A stretch of DNA of 64,000 bases from Lomentospora prolificans. Lineage: Eukaryota > Ascomycota > Sordariomycetes > Microascales > Microascaceae. The notes under the pieces are model-generated. The model did no database searches, had not been told where the DNA came from, and saw only the letters and a list, made by a program, of their open reading frames with translations. The stretch lies in NCBI GenBank assembly GCA_029532625.1, contig JARFXM010000007.1, positions 186,001 to 250,000 of the forward strand, read 5' to 3'. The translations under genes were made by a program, and so were the position numbers. Below, in pieces: positions 27,273-39,205 of the stretch (the first letter of the stretch is position 1; each line of letters starts with the position of its first letter).

Positions 27273-27673
27273 TATAATAGGTTGAACCTTAGAATATAAG
27301 TGCTAGTAATACTAGTACCTACTATACTCTCTCTATAGGCCTACTATAATCAGAACCCTATACACCTCCCTAATAGGAGGTCTACTAGTAATCTCCTAGT
27401 AGATCTACTAGTATAGGACTACTAGTATACCCCCCTATTAGGAGACCTATAAGTAAATCTCCTAGTAGGCCTACTATAGTAAGACTACTCTATAACTATA
27501 CTATAGGCCTACTCCTATAAGGGTATATACCCTTATAAGCAGCTCCTATATAACTACTACTATAGTAGAAGATCCCTTTTTTTTCTATTCTTTCCTTTCA
27601 CTCCTTAGTTATTTTATAATAGACATATCTGGGCCCTGTATTGCAGACCATACTTCATGGCTAGCCCATAACA
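27273..27673 (+). repeat. 3' LTR of element B (401 bp)
   Basis: It starts with the RIP-altered TATAATAGGTTGAACC and ends CTAGCCCATAACA. The last 60 bases are free of RIP changes. CTTTC follows. Confidence 0.93.
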
Positions 27674-27678
27674 CTTTC

Positions 27679-27997
27679 CCTTAGTATAGGCTAAATACTA
27701 AGAAGAATTTAGTACTATATAGTATACTTTTTTTTAATAATAATAACAAGTATATAGTATTTTAAGATTATTATTAAAAGAAGAAATATATTCTATAAGC
27801 TTTTTATTCTCTTATTTCTTTTTAAAGGATTATATAAAAGAGTATTTTACTATCTAATTTAATATACTATTAGTATTATAATAAAAGAAATAAAAGGAGA
27901 AGTTAGATTAACCTAGAAGGACTAATAGGTTAGGGCTAATAAGGATTAAAAATAATATAAAGTCTTTAAGGATAAAGACTAAGGAAAGGAGGTATTA
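27679..27997 (+). mobile_element. Rest of element C internal sequence between element B and the 3' LTR
   Basis: This completes C after the nested insertion. It ends with a purine-rich tract (AAGGAAAGGAGG) a few bases before the 3' LTR. Its reverse complement is found at about 5560-5850. Confidence 0.8.
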
Positions 27998-28430
27998 TAT
28001 TATAAGCTAATCTAGCCTCTTATATAAGCTAGGTAGATAGGTATAGTAGAAAAGGTAAACTCTAGTATAATCTAGAAAAGGTTAAGATTAGGTAGTATAA
28101 CCTAGGCTAATTAGTAAAAGATTATACTAAGGGTATATATAGTCTATAAAAGACTATATTAAAGATAAGTATAATCTATAAGAAAATTATACTTTTAGGG
28201 CCTATAGTCCTAAAGAAGATAAAGTCTATATAAGTTATAGTTATTACTATTATATATTCTAGTTATTCTTTAGTTCTATAATAGTTAATTTAAGTTACTT
28301 TATAAACTATATTTAAAAATATATTATAAACCTTTATTATTACTATCTAACTATTTTACTTATCTACTAATAGGCCTAACTATTCTAACCTTATGGTAAC
28401 TAACCCTATTAGAAGTGTTAGAATATTATA
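27998..28430 (+). repeat. 3' LTR of element C (433 bp)
   Basis: Starts TATTATAAGC, the RIP form of TGTCGTGGGC, and ends GTTAGAATATTATA, followed by CCTTC at 28,431-28,435. Confidence 0.9.
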
Positions 28431-31315
28431 CCTTCTAAGTTATTAATTTTATAATTTTCTATATTTTTATTTCAGAAATCTCTTAATATTATCTAAAATA
28501 CAATAACATAACTACTTATACCTTAAATAATATAGCCTATTAAGCTCTTACTTATAGTAAGAGCTTAGTTAATATTAAATTTAATAGTAAATAAAGTTAA
28601 CTTATAAAGTTTAGTTTAAAGCCTTATTTTTTAACATATTCGCTTAGTTTATCTAAAGTTATTCCTCTTTTATATTAATAGTTCTAGAAAGTTTTCTTAT
28701 AAACTTTACTTGATATTAAGCTTTTATTATTTTATAGTTTATTTAATTTCTACTCTACCCAGATATAACTCGTTAAATTTCTTAAATTCCTTTTATTTTT
28801 TTAAGACTTATTTTAATAATATATCTACTATTTAGTAGATACTATTTATATTCTAGTTTAAAAAGGATTATTAGTAATATTATAGTTACTATAATTGATT
28901 AAAATTGAATATTTACTATACCTTTCTTATAAAATCTTAAAAGTTACTTTTATATATATTAATAAAAATAGGTTTAGTAAAGCCTTTATATCTCTTAGCT
29001 ATAACTACTATTCTCTTCTAAGCTATAAATTTTACTATCTCTTTATAATTATTTATTATATTTAAGTTATTATTTACTACTAATTTAATAAGTTAAGCTA
29101 GTTTGGTTACTTAAATTATCTAGACTTACTAATTATAAAGAGAAAAAGAATTTATTAGACATATAAATTTTAAATTTTAATAGGTTTTAAAGGATAAGGG
29201 TTTATTTTATTTTATTCTTATATATTTATAATGTCCTTTTCACTTTTTATTCAAAGTATTATTTTACTAAAACTCCTAATAAAGTAAGTAGGAAATCTTT
29301 TATAAATGCTTCTTAAAAGTTATATAAGTTTATAGAATATATAAATAATCAAGATATTTAAAAGGTATTTTAGATTCTTCTTTAGGCTATTTTTATAACT
29401 AAAATTTATCTTTTTATTTTCATTTCAAAGAATTTATTAATCAACTAGACTTTTAATAAATACTTTAAAATTTTATTTAGGAGATAGAACTAAAACTTTA
29501 AACTATTATAAGTAACTTACTAGTTAATACTTTTGTTAAAACTTCTAATATATATTATTTGAATTCTCTAGTAGTTCCTAGCTATATTATTTAGTTAGAA
29601 ATCCTATTTACTTCATTAGATAAAATTTAGCTTTACTTTTCTCTATCTTTGAATAATTTCATTAATTTTTTGTATTTTAGATTTATCTTTTAAATCTAAA
29701 AAAAAAACAAAGAGACTTTCTTAGACTCTTAGGTTTTTCTATAATTCTAGAAACTATATTAAAAAGATAAAATATAATTATTAATACTATATAGGAGTAT
29801 TGATTTGTTAGATATTATATTTTATATAGGTAAGAACTTTAATATAAATATAAATTGATTCTAATTTCTTTTTTATCATGAAAAAAAGTTTTAAATAGAT
29901 AATATAATTATTTATCTTATTCATAATATCTATTCTATACTTGTTATAATAACTCTTTATACCTTGATTATAATTATTTAGTATTCTATTCTTTATTTTT
30001 AAATTTGATAAAAGAAATATAAAAACAAAATAATTAAAAAGCCTTAGAAGAAAAGGTTTTTTTAATCTGAAGTTTCCATATAGTAACCTTATAAACATAG
30101 CAAATACTTTCTATTCTAATTTTATAATATTTAAACCCTTTTTATTTAAGTATAATTAGATTATATCTTTTATAATTCTTTAACCTCTAATTTAAGCAAG
30201 ATAGTACTATTACACTTAAATAATGTTTTTATTTCAAACTTAAATATTTCAGTATTAGTATTTATATTATTTCTTATTAGAATTTATAATATCTTTAAGG
30301 GCTTTTTATTATAATCATTAGAAGGAATTATAGTAAACATAAATTTATATAAGATTAATATAAGTTAATAATAATAAATTAATAATAAGAATCCCTAATT
30401 ATAAAATATTCTAATATTATATTAAGAGACCAAAAAATATTCTATGTAGAAATTATGAACTAATATATAAATGCTATTAGTAAAAACTTGAATATATAAA
30501 AGTACTTTTAGATAACTTAAAATCCTGTAAACCTTAAGTTATATAATTCTTTTAAATATTCTAATAATAATATATTAGAAGATTAAAGTATACTTTAACT
30601 ATTTATAATCTACTTATTTTTATCAAATAGAATTATTAATTTCTCAAGACCAAGTAAATATAGGTAAGATATATATATATTGAATAATATACTATTTTAG
30701 TTATAAAAGGTATTTTATAAGTAATAGTATAAATATTAGTAAATAAAGATAAGCAATTATTTTCGCTATCTAGGAAGGTTAACTTCTACTAACTGGATTT
30801 ATACTGAGAGGAAATAATAAAGATAATAGAGATACTTATTAGCTAGAATAATAAATACTTAGTATCTAATTCTTATAGGATTTTTATATATAGGATTTAA
30901 TAGTATAAGTAAAGGATAATACTTTTATATTAAAGTATTTATGATTGAAATTTAATAAACTATAATATTCAATACTAGAGAATATACTAGCTAGCTAGTA
31001 TTAACTATTATAAAAGCCAATAATAATATTATTAATCTTAGTATTAAAATAAAATAGTAATTATAGCTAATTAGTAAATAAGGATTATAGACTTACTATT
31101 ATATCTGGCTCTTAAAGAATTAATATCTCTTTATTCATTAAAAGTTAAAATTAGTTATATATAATTAGGATAGTAGAAGTTATTATTATATAGCTATTCT
31201 AGAGAATAATACTTTTATAATTATAATATTTTAATCTTATAGTATTAGCTCTTATATTATTATTAAAAAGTAAAGTAATAATAGAATACTAATAGTAAGT
31301 AATTTAAATTAGATC
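28431..31315 (-). mobile_element. Family E element, remainder to the right of element C
   Basis: This continues the element seen at 15,193-15,934. It parallels 7850-11,595 with an internal deletion of about 1.4 kb. Its reverse complement matches 56,700-57,400. The two copies stop matching at about 11,590 and 31,315, which may be the common element end. An open frame on the minus strand at 29,808-30,098 is Lys/Ile/Tyr-rich low-complexity sequence and is not supported as a gene. Confidence 0.62.
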
Positions 31316-34300
31316 CTTTTAGCGAGATACTAATAAGAAAGAGCATAATATGTAAGGATATTTCATAGATAATAAATAAATATACTTTTATTATATAACC
31401 CTTTTACTAATATACTTAGGGTAGAAGTTTATAAGAATATAAAAAAAGCTTATTAGATAATAATTAATATACATAAATTATTATAAAGTAAAATATTAAT
31501 ATATTAAAATGGGACTATTTTTTATAAAAGAGATAGTAATTATAGTAAAGAATAGTTAGTAATTAGATAACTATTCTATGTTAATAAATTAGTATTAAAA
31601 ATAAGAATTTAATGAATAGCCAATAAGAAATATATATACTATTATAAATATAAATAATAGAAGCTAGTATATAATTTTCATTATCAAGTATATATAATAT
31701 ATATAAATATAGGATAATAGTATTATCTACAATTAACTAATTCTTCTAGATATCTAAATTAAACTTTATGTTATAAATAGTAATAGTAAATCTAATAAAA
31801 GGAAAGATATAAATAACTAGATAATAAAAGTAAAATAGAAGGTAGAACTATCAAGATAATCCCTTTGTTATTTCTTAGCTAATAATAAAAGAGTTTACTT
31901 AACTAGTAGATATAGTATTAATAAATAAAAAACATAATCATAGAAAAAGAGAAAAGCTAAACGGAAGATAATAATAGTTTATATTGTAAAAATCCTATTT
32001 AAAATAATAATTCTTTTCTAGTTTATTAATCTTCTTAAAATAATAAACATAGAAAAGGTTAGATAATAAAAGGAGATAAATAGTAAATAAAGGTATAGTT
32101 ACTATTTCTAGTTAATATATAATAATATCTATAATATTGAGATATTATAATCTATATTTAAAGTAATAATAGCTTAAAATCTAATTATAATAAAATGATA
32201 GTAAAGTATAATACAAGATTAGGGAAAATAAGAAAAAGTAATTTAGAAGAATAAGTATTTATAGTATTAATAGAAATATTGAAAAAGTTAGGAAATTTTC
32301 TTGAAAGTTTTTTACTAATAGTTATAAATAATGGAAAAAATAGCAAAAATATAAAACGAATGAAAGTAAATTTAGAATTTATAATAAACACAAATTGTAT
32401 TTATAAAAAAATCATTTATATTGAGTAAGGGGTTATTTTATAATGGAAGAAAATAAGATAAGGATCAATCTTATTAATAATTAGCAGAACTAGAAATAAA
32501 ATATATACCATTATCTATTAATTAGTGAAAAATTTAATTTAAATAAAGTTTATAAGCTTTTATATTAAGTAGGGAAAATAGAATAGATAATATAATTAGT
32601 ACTAATTACTTATCTAGTATTTACTATATATTGATTTATCAATACTAAAAAATATAATAAGAAAGTAACTATTAATTTATAACTATTAAATAAGTAGATA
32701 ATACTATATCTTTATCTATTACGAAGAAAAAGAAATATTATTACAATAGTATATAAAAAGTATTTAATAGCTTAAATACTTAAAGAACTTTTATTAACTT
32801 TTTATCTATCATGAATATTTAAATTATGAAATAATAATTAGCTCTTAAAGATTACAATATTTAAATATAATATTTATAGATTTTAAGAACTTGTTAATAT
32901 TTGCTTAATAGTAGTATATAAACTAATTATTCTTTGTATAATAGAAACAATAAATAAGAATTACTTGTATATTTTAGTTAATAAATCGTTTATAAACTTT
33001 CTTAAATATTACTTTCCTTAATTATATATTTAATAATAATAAGTAGAAAACTAGTAAATATATCTTAAGATTTAAATAAATAATATTTCAATAGCTTAGA
33101 GAAATTAGAATATTATGTTAATATGATAAGCCTTTTTCTATATTATTTAATAATTTAATATATAATTTAGATTATTATAAAAAATAGAAAAATATAAAGT
33201 TATGAACAAATAAGAGAGAATAAAAAGTTAAGATTTTTAAAAAGTAGTAAGTAATATAAAAAGGAGAGTCAATAAATATAAGTTTATTTTAATATCAGAT
33301 AATAAAAGCTTTTATAAACTTATCACTTTTTATAAATAAATGTTATTATACTATATAGACTTGAAGTAAACATTATTCATGAAAGTAAATACTAATAGAA
33401 TTTTTATTTAGTATATTATATTCCAGTTATATAGTAAAGGATAAAGTAGCTATTACATTCTAGAGAAAGATATTAAAATAAAAAATTATAGTTATTATAA
33501 TCTGTATTTCATATATAATGCAATATAAAAAGGAAATATAACTTAATAAGTATAAAGTTAGTAATAATTATTTAGATTATAAAGAAATTATAGAAAACAA
33601 TTGAAATAAATAGATTTTAAATAATAATCTTCACAAACTATTTCCTATTAATAAAAGTCATTACATATACTTATTATAAATAGTAAGTGTTAATTAAATT
33701 AATTTAAAACTTATAAATATAGTAGATTAATTATTATAATTAAATTTGAAAGCTTTTATATATTTAGATTATTAAATATAATATTAAATACATCCTCATA
33801 ATTATTAATTATACTTATAAAAATACTAGATTAAACTATAAGTAGTTTGATAAACTAAATAATATAAAGTTAGGAATATAACATAAAGAAGTATATACCC
33901 TAGAGGATATAGAAAAGTAAAAATATAGATACTAGTAGTCTAGTTAATAGAAAATATATAATAATTTATTATTAATGGTTATAAAAAGGATAATGAATTA
34001 GAAAGAAAATTATAAATGATTAAATTTAAAAGAAAGTAAAACGCTAAAATGAATTATAAAAAGTTAGTAGTAGTTAAATTATTTTAAGAAAATAATAATT
34101 TCTTTCATTTTATTAATATTAACATAATTATAAGCTACATATATTATATCTAATAGTATAAGTTATCTTTAAGATAGTATATCGTAACTATTAATATATA
34201 GAAAGTAAAAGAATTCTTTAATATATAATTTATAAGATTTTTATATTTATTAAGAAGTAGATAAAATCAGAAAGTATTATAATTATTATTTAGTATATTT

Positions 34301-34319
34301 ATGAAAATAAAAAATAAAA
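31316..34319. other. AT-rich degenerate sequence, probably the 5' part of an F-type element
   Basis: No domain can be read with confidence. The sequence leads directly into an integrase fragment at 34,320 in plus orientation, so it may hold the gag and pol parts of that copy. A minus-strand open frame at 32,185-32,391 is Phe/Ile-rich low complexity and is not taken as a gene. Confidence 0.4.
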
Positions 34320-35085
34320 GACAAAAATTAAGATAATATTAATCTTATATTATATAACTATAATAGATTATATTATAAATATATTTACTATTTTAGTAGA
34401 AAATATATTCTAAATGATACTAAATTATTAAATACTAAATAACTTATTAATAATTAGTTATACTTCTAGTAAAAAGAGATTATTAATTATTAAAGATAAG
34501 ACAGTAGTTACAATATAATAAATAATATTATATTATAATTAAGGTTACTAGCTTATATTATTAATAATAAAAATCTAAAATTTATTTTAAAAGTTTAAAT
34601 AGAAGTTTATGAAATACTAAAATTTACTTAATTGATTATAATAACATTATATATATATCAATGGAAAATTTGAAAAAAAAAAAGATCTAAATAATTAAGA
34701 TTATAATTCAATACTATGTAATAAATTATTTAAAAAAAAACCGAGATTAACCTCTCATTAATATTATAATTTAACTTTTATAATATATTCTTAGCTTTAA
34801 TTAGATAAAATCTTAGTATACTAATTCTTAATTTCAAGTTAAGAATATTTTAATAATTATTATTAATATAATAGAAATAAGAAAAGTAATAATAAGATTT
34901 ATATTAGATTTAATCCAATAAGTAAATAATAAGAAAGTAACAGTATTAATTATAATTATAATTATATTATTGAGACTAAAATATAATAAAGACTACTAAC
35001 TCATAATATTTCAGATAAAAAATATAATTTATTCATAATTAGATAATACTTGTAACTTATTAGATAAACTAAAAAAAGAAGAACT
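34320..35085 (+). pseudogene. Truncated F-family integrase fragment
   Basis: It aligns base by base with 35,818-36,596 in the same orientation. The match ends just before the GC-rich repeat at 35,093, in the C-terminal part of integrase. It is the older or differently mutated of the two copies, with more CA and TG. Confidence 0.72.
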
Positions 35086-35092
35086 TATTAAA

Positions 35093-35262
35093 TGATCGAG
35101 TGGACTGGAGAGGCGCGACGCCCTAACTAGTGCGCCGCTGCTCAGTGGTACCGAACAACTAGTATGCTACTACCACCTATTCCTCAGTGGCGCCGAATAA
35201 CTACGCCACTACAACTTCGTGATACTAAACCCCTAGGAGTAGAAGCTACTAGTAAGGTCTAG
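35093..35262 (+). repeat. GC-rich copy of a 194-bp-spaced direct repeat
   Basis: This copy keeps many CpG, CpA and TpG dinucleotides. It contains two CTCAGTGG units 42 bases apart (35,141 and 35,183) that begin similar sub-repeats. Its twin at 35,287 is the same sequence with C-to-T and G-to-A changes. It has no recognised product. Confidence 0.8.
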
Positions 35263-35286
35263 CTAAGAGCTAGACCTAGGCATATA

Positions 35287-35457
35287 TCATCAAGTAAACT
35301 AGAGAGGTATAATACCCTAACTAGTATACTATTATATATCCGCAGTAGTAGTAAATAACTTATATACTACTACTATCTATTCCTTAATAGTACTAGATAA
35401 TTATACTACTATAACTTAGTAATACTAAACCTTTAAAAGTAGAAATTATTAGTATAG
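35287..35457 (+). repeat. RIP-mutated twin of the GC-rich repeat
   Basis: It aligns with 35,093-35,262 from TCATCAAGTAAACTAGAGAGG onward. Nearly all differences are C-to-T or G-to-A. Spacing between the copies is 194 bp. Confidence 0.8.
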
Positions 35458-35570
35458 ATATAGCCTTCTATAAAAAGCTTAGTAGTACTTATATAACCCT
35501 TTACTTAAATCTTTTTCTTTTATTATTTAAGGTTAATATATTATATAATCAACTTATAATTATAAAACAT

Positions 35571-35785
35571 TATTACACTATATCATACAAGCAAGCATAG
35601 AGGCACTCTATAATATACTATACTATATAAGTAAGCATGAATATACCCTAGTAGAACCTCAGTAGTAGGTAAGTAATACTAAAGGCTGAAGGTAAGGAAT
35701 ATATAAAGGAAGGAAGGAACTATAAGCTAGATAAAAAGAATAAGATTATTTTACTATTATAAGAGAATACCTACCTATATAATAA
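35571..35785 (+). repeat. F-family LTR, 5' copy, shortened
   Basis: This matches 38,859-39,070, beginning TATTACACTATATCATACAAGC. It contains a short internal duplication around the TATAAGTAAGCAT motif. The match to the other copy stops near 35,785, so the end of this LTR is missing or replaced. Confidence 0.66.
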
Positions 35786-36905
35786 CTAAAAGTAGTAGCT
35801 ATATAGTAAAATAAAAAGGATTAATATAATACTAACCTTATATTATATAATTATAATAGATTTTATTATAGATATACTTACTATTCTAATAGAAAGTATA
35901 TTCTAGGTAATACCTAGTTAGTAAATACTAGATAACTTATTAATAACTAACTATACTTTTAGTAAGAAGATATTATTAATTATAAATAGTAAAATAGTAA
36001 TTATAATATAGTAGGTAGTAATAATACTATAAGTAATATTATATTATAATTAGGGATTATTAGTATATATTATTAATAATAGAGATCTAAAGTTTATTTT
36101 AGAAATCTAATTAGAAGTTTATAAAGTACTAAAGGTTAGTTAACTAATAGTAATAACTTACTATTTATAAACTAATAGAATATCTAAAAAGTAGATCTAG
36201 ATAGTTAAGATTCTAATTTATTATTATATAGTAAACTATCTAGATAAAAGTTAGATTAATCTCTTACTAGTATTATAATTTAACTTTAATAATATATTCT
36301 TAGCCCTAATTAGATAAAGCCTTAATATATTAACCTTTAGTTTTAAGTTAAGAAATATCTTAATAGCTATTACTAATATAATAAGAATAAAGAAAGTAAT
36401 AATAAAACTTATATTAGATCTAATCTAGTAAGTAAATAGTAAAAAAGTAGAAGTACTTATTATAATAGTAAATATATTATTAAAGTTAAAGTATAATAAA
36501 TACTACTAGCTAGTAACTTTTTAGATAGGTAATATTATTTACTTATAATTATATAATAATTATAACTTACTAGGTAAACTAAAGAGGAAGTAGTTACTAA
36601 GTTAAGTAGGACTTTTTAAAGTTATAAAGAGAGTATATAAACTTACTATTAAATTAAACTTCCTAAAGAACTAGAAGGTTTACTTAGTAATCTAAGTAGT
36701 ATATATCTTTAAGCTTTTATAAGGAAATAATCCCTATTAAAAGTATATAGAACTCTAAAAGCTAGTCTAAGCTAATAATAAGAAGGAGTTTAAGGTTAAA
36801 TAGATTATTATTTATTATAATACCTAAATAAGATATAAGTATCTAGTCTATTAAGTAGGATAGGATCTAAAGGATAACTTTTAGGAAAAAGTAGAGGATA
36901 TAATA
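35786..36905 (+). pseudogene. F-family integrase C-terminal half and chromodomain (broken)
   Basis: The frame from about 35,822 reads I-I-D-F-I-I-D near the integrase core. It goes on through Y-Y-I-V-N-Y-L-D-K-S and F-N-F-N-N-I-F-L-A-L to the G-L-F-K-V-I-K-R-V-Y-K-L-T-I block typical of the gypsy integrase C-terminus. The chromodomain at about 36,790-36,905 reads E-F-K-V-K, then Y-K-Y-L-V-Y. Upstream gag and reverse transcriptase are absent between the LTR and the integrase, so the copy has a large internal deletion. Confidence 0.72.
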
Positions 36906-38858
36906 GAAAATATATATAAAGTAGTTAGTAATTATAAAAAAGTAGTAATAAAGGTAAAAGTAAGAAAGAGTAGATAATTCAAGTAATAGGTAGTAGTATA
37001 AAAAGGATCTAGAATAGATATTCTTTATAAATTAGTATTTAACTTATACTACTTATTTTACTAAATACTTAATATAAACTATAAGAAAAGGAGGTTAGTA
37101 AGTACTAATAGAAGAAGTAGAAGTAAGTACTAGATATAAGAAGTTAAAAGGAAGAATAAACTATAGATATTAGTAAAAACTAAAAATAAAAAGGTAGCTA
37201 GGCTAAATAATATAAAAAAGATATAGTAAGTAATAATAAAGAGGATACTATAGTAACTAGTAAGTAGATAAGAGGAAGGTATAAAAGTAATAGGATTCTA
37301 CTAATAATATTAATAAAAAGTAGTAGTAGATTATCTAAAAGGTTATAATTACTATTAAATAATAAGAGAAAGGAATAAGGGATTATAAGGATTATATAAA
37401 AAAAGGTAAAAGTAAAATAAAAATAATAATAGACTAAATTTAATAGTAGATATAATTACTAATAGATATAATTACTAAAGGGTTAGTAATAAATATTTAA
37501 GTAATTAAAAATACTAGCTATCCCTCCCTTATAAACCCTTCCTAGATATTATAATTATCCTATAACTTTATATATAATAATAATAACCTAGTAAGTAACT
37601 AGATAACTAGTAATAAGTAAACCTTATTAATAATATCTATTTATAATAATTATTAATAAGTAAGCTCTTTTAGTAATAAGTAAAATAAACCTAAGTAAGA
37701 AGTAAGTAAACTAATAGTATAAATATATTAATAAAAGTTATTAGAAAGTATATAAGAATTACTTATAAAGAAGTTACTTAAGATAAGGTAGCTAAGTAAT
37801 TCCTAGATAGGAAGGAATATAAGGAGGTAATAGTAGTTATTAAGGAATTTTATAAAAAATAAAAAGAGAACTATAGTTAAATAAAATATTTAGTAGTTTA
37901 GTATTTAGAGACTACTATTAAAAGTATATTAGATATAAAGTAGCTAAGAATCTTATATAAGTTACTAGCTTATATATTAATTACTAACTTATAAACCTAC
38001 TATATAAGTAATAAGATCTTTAGGATTACTATAGAGGCCCTATAGAGAATTAGTATATAAGAACTTATAACCTACTTATTAGAAATAGTTACTAACTAGC
38101 TACTAAGGATACTAGTAAAATATATATCCTTATAGTTAGTAACCTCTTCTATAACTAAAAAAAGGTAATTATAGAACCTCTGATAATATAAAAAAGAAGA
38201 TTAGAAAGTAAGTATAATAAACTTAAAGGCTAGTAAAGAGATTATAAGTAAGAAGAATAAAGAGGTTAGTAATAAGAGTAGTAATAGTAATAACTTACTA
38301 GAAATTATTATATTTAATAAAGAGACCCTACTATAATAGTAACTCTAAAGGATTATAAAAGTAAGTTCCCTAATACTAGGGTTACTATTTAATATTATTA
38401 ATAATAAGAAGTTTTTTAAGAAGATAAGTAAGTAAGTAAGTCTATAGTAGTTCTAAATTAAGTAGTTAGTAATAAAAGTAGTAACTTTCTAATAGTAATT
38501 ATAAAAGTAAGAGGAGGAGATCTAGGAGTTATATAAGATAGTTAGCTAGCTAGTAGCTATAGGTAAGGAGAAGAAGGAAAGTATTAAGGAGAAGGTATAT
38601 TAGTTATTAATAGGAAGAAGGATTAGTAAAAAGAAGGAAAAAATAATAAAAAATCTAAAAAAATACTAACTAAAGTCTTTCTTTTATAAATAAAGCTAAG
38701 TAAGTAAATATATACTAGTTAAATACCCTATTACCCTATAATACTAAACCTAAAATTAGAAGTAAGCTAGTATTCTCTACCCCTTAGATTCCTAACTTTA
38801 AACTACTAGTAAAGTACTAATATAGTTATTAGTTATTTCTTACTAGCTAAAGGTATTA
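36906..38858 (+). other. Unidentified sequence between the F chromodomain and the 3' LTR
   Basis: About 1.9 kb separates the chromodomain from the 3' LTR. That is much more than in elements B and C. It is rich in AAG, GAA and GTA triplets and stops, and I recognise no domain. It may be an extra 3' frame, a captured sequence or another nested repeat. Confidence 0.4.
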
Positions 38859-39205
38859 TTATACTATATTATATAAGTAAGTATAAAGGTACTCTATAAT
38901 ATACTATACTATATAAGTAAGTATAAATATACCCTAGTAGAACCTTAGTAGTAGGTAAGTAATACTAAAGGCTAAAAGTAAGGAATATATAAAGGAAGGA
39001 AGGAATTATAAGCTAGATAGAAAGAATAAGACTATTTTACTATTATAAGAGAATACCTACTTATATACTAACTAACTATATAGAGGTGAACTTATATAAA
39101 CTAGTAACTATATTGAATCTATAAATAGTATTATAGAACCATCCTACTTACTTATTAGTAGCTTAGCAGCTAGTAAGCAAGTAGATATAGTAATAAGCTA
39201 TAACA
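38859..39205 (+). repeat. F-family LTR, 3' copy
   Basis: It starts TATTATTATACTATATTATA and ends AAGCTATAACA. Its left part matches 35,571-35,785 and its right part (39,046-39,190) matches 58,295-58,432. The last 100 bases keep some CA and TG. Confidence 0.66.

Larger units (their letters stand above)
21835..27673 (+). mobile_element. Element B: full-length RIP-mutated chromovirus nested in element C
   Basis: This 5839-bp element has 401-bp LTRs on both sides, a CTTTC duplication and a purine-rich tract at 27,257-27,269 before the 3' LTR. The plus-strand pol is full length in outline: reverse transcriptase, RNase H, integrase and a C-terminal chromodomain. Most stops are explained by CAA or CAG changed to TAA or TAG and TGG changed to TAG. 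It belongs to the same family as A and B2. It is younger than C, because it splits C. Confidence 0.94.
15935..28430 (+). mobile_element. Element C: decayed chromovirus split by nested element B
   Basis: The element has two LTRs (435 and 433 bp), a five-base target duplication (CCTTC), a polypurine tract just before the 3' LTR, and a plus-strand pol that can be read through stops. Element B is inserted at 21,830-21,834, so C itself is about 6.65 kb. Order of recognisable parts: protease-to-pol linker, reverse transcriptase C-terminal linker, RNase H, integrase, chromodomain. The reverse transcriptase catalytic core is missing. C is inserted in a family E element. All frames carry many TAA and TAG codons, so the copy is dead. 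Confidence 0.9.

Noticed and set aside
29808..30098. 96-codon minus-strand open frame
   Set aside because: Lys/Ile/Asn/Tyr-rich low complexity with no motif; the parallel copy at 8.9-10.4 kb does not keep it open.
32185..32391. 68-codon minus-strand open frame resembling a membrane peptide
   Set aside because: Hydrophobic residues follow from TTT and ATT codons of AT-rich DNA; no second copy or start context supports it.
35571..39205. CRISPR-like array from repeated short motifs
   Set aside because: The repeats are LTR copies and internal LTR duplications, without regular spacers.
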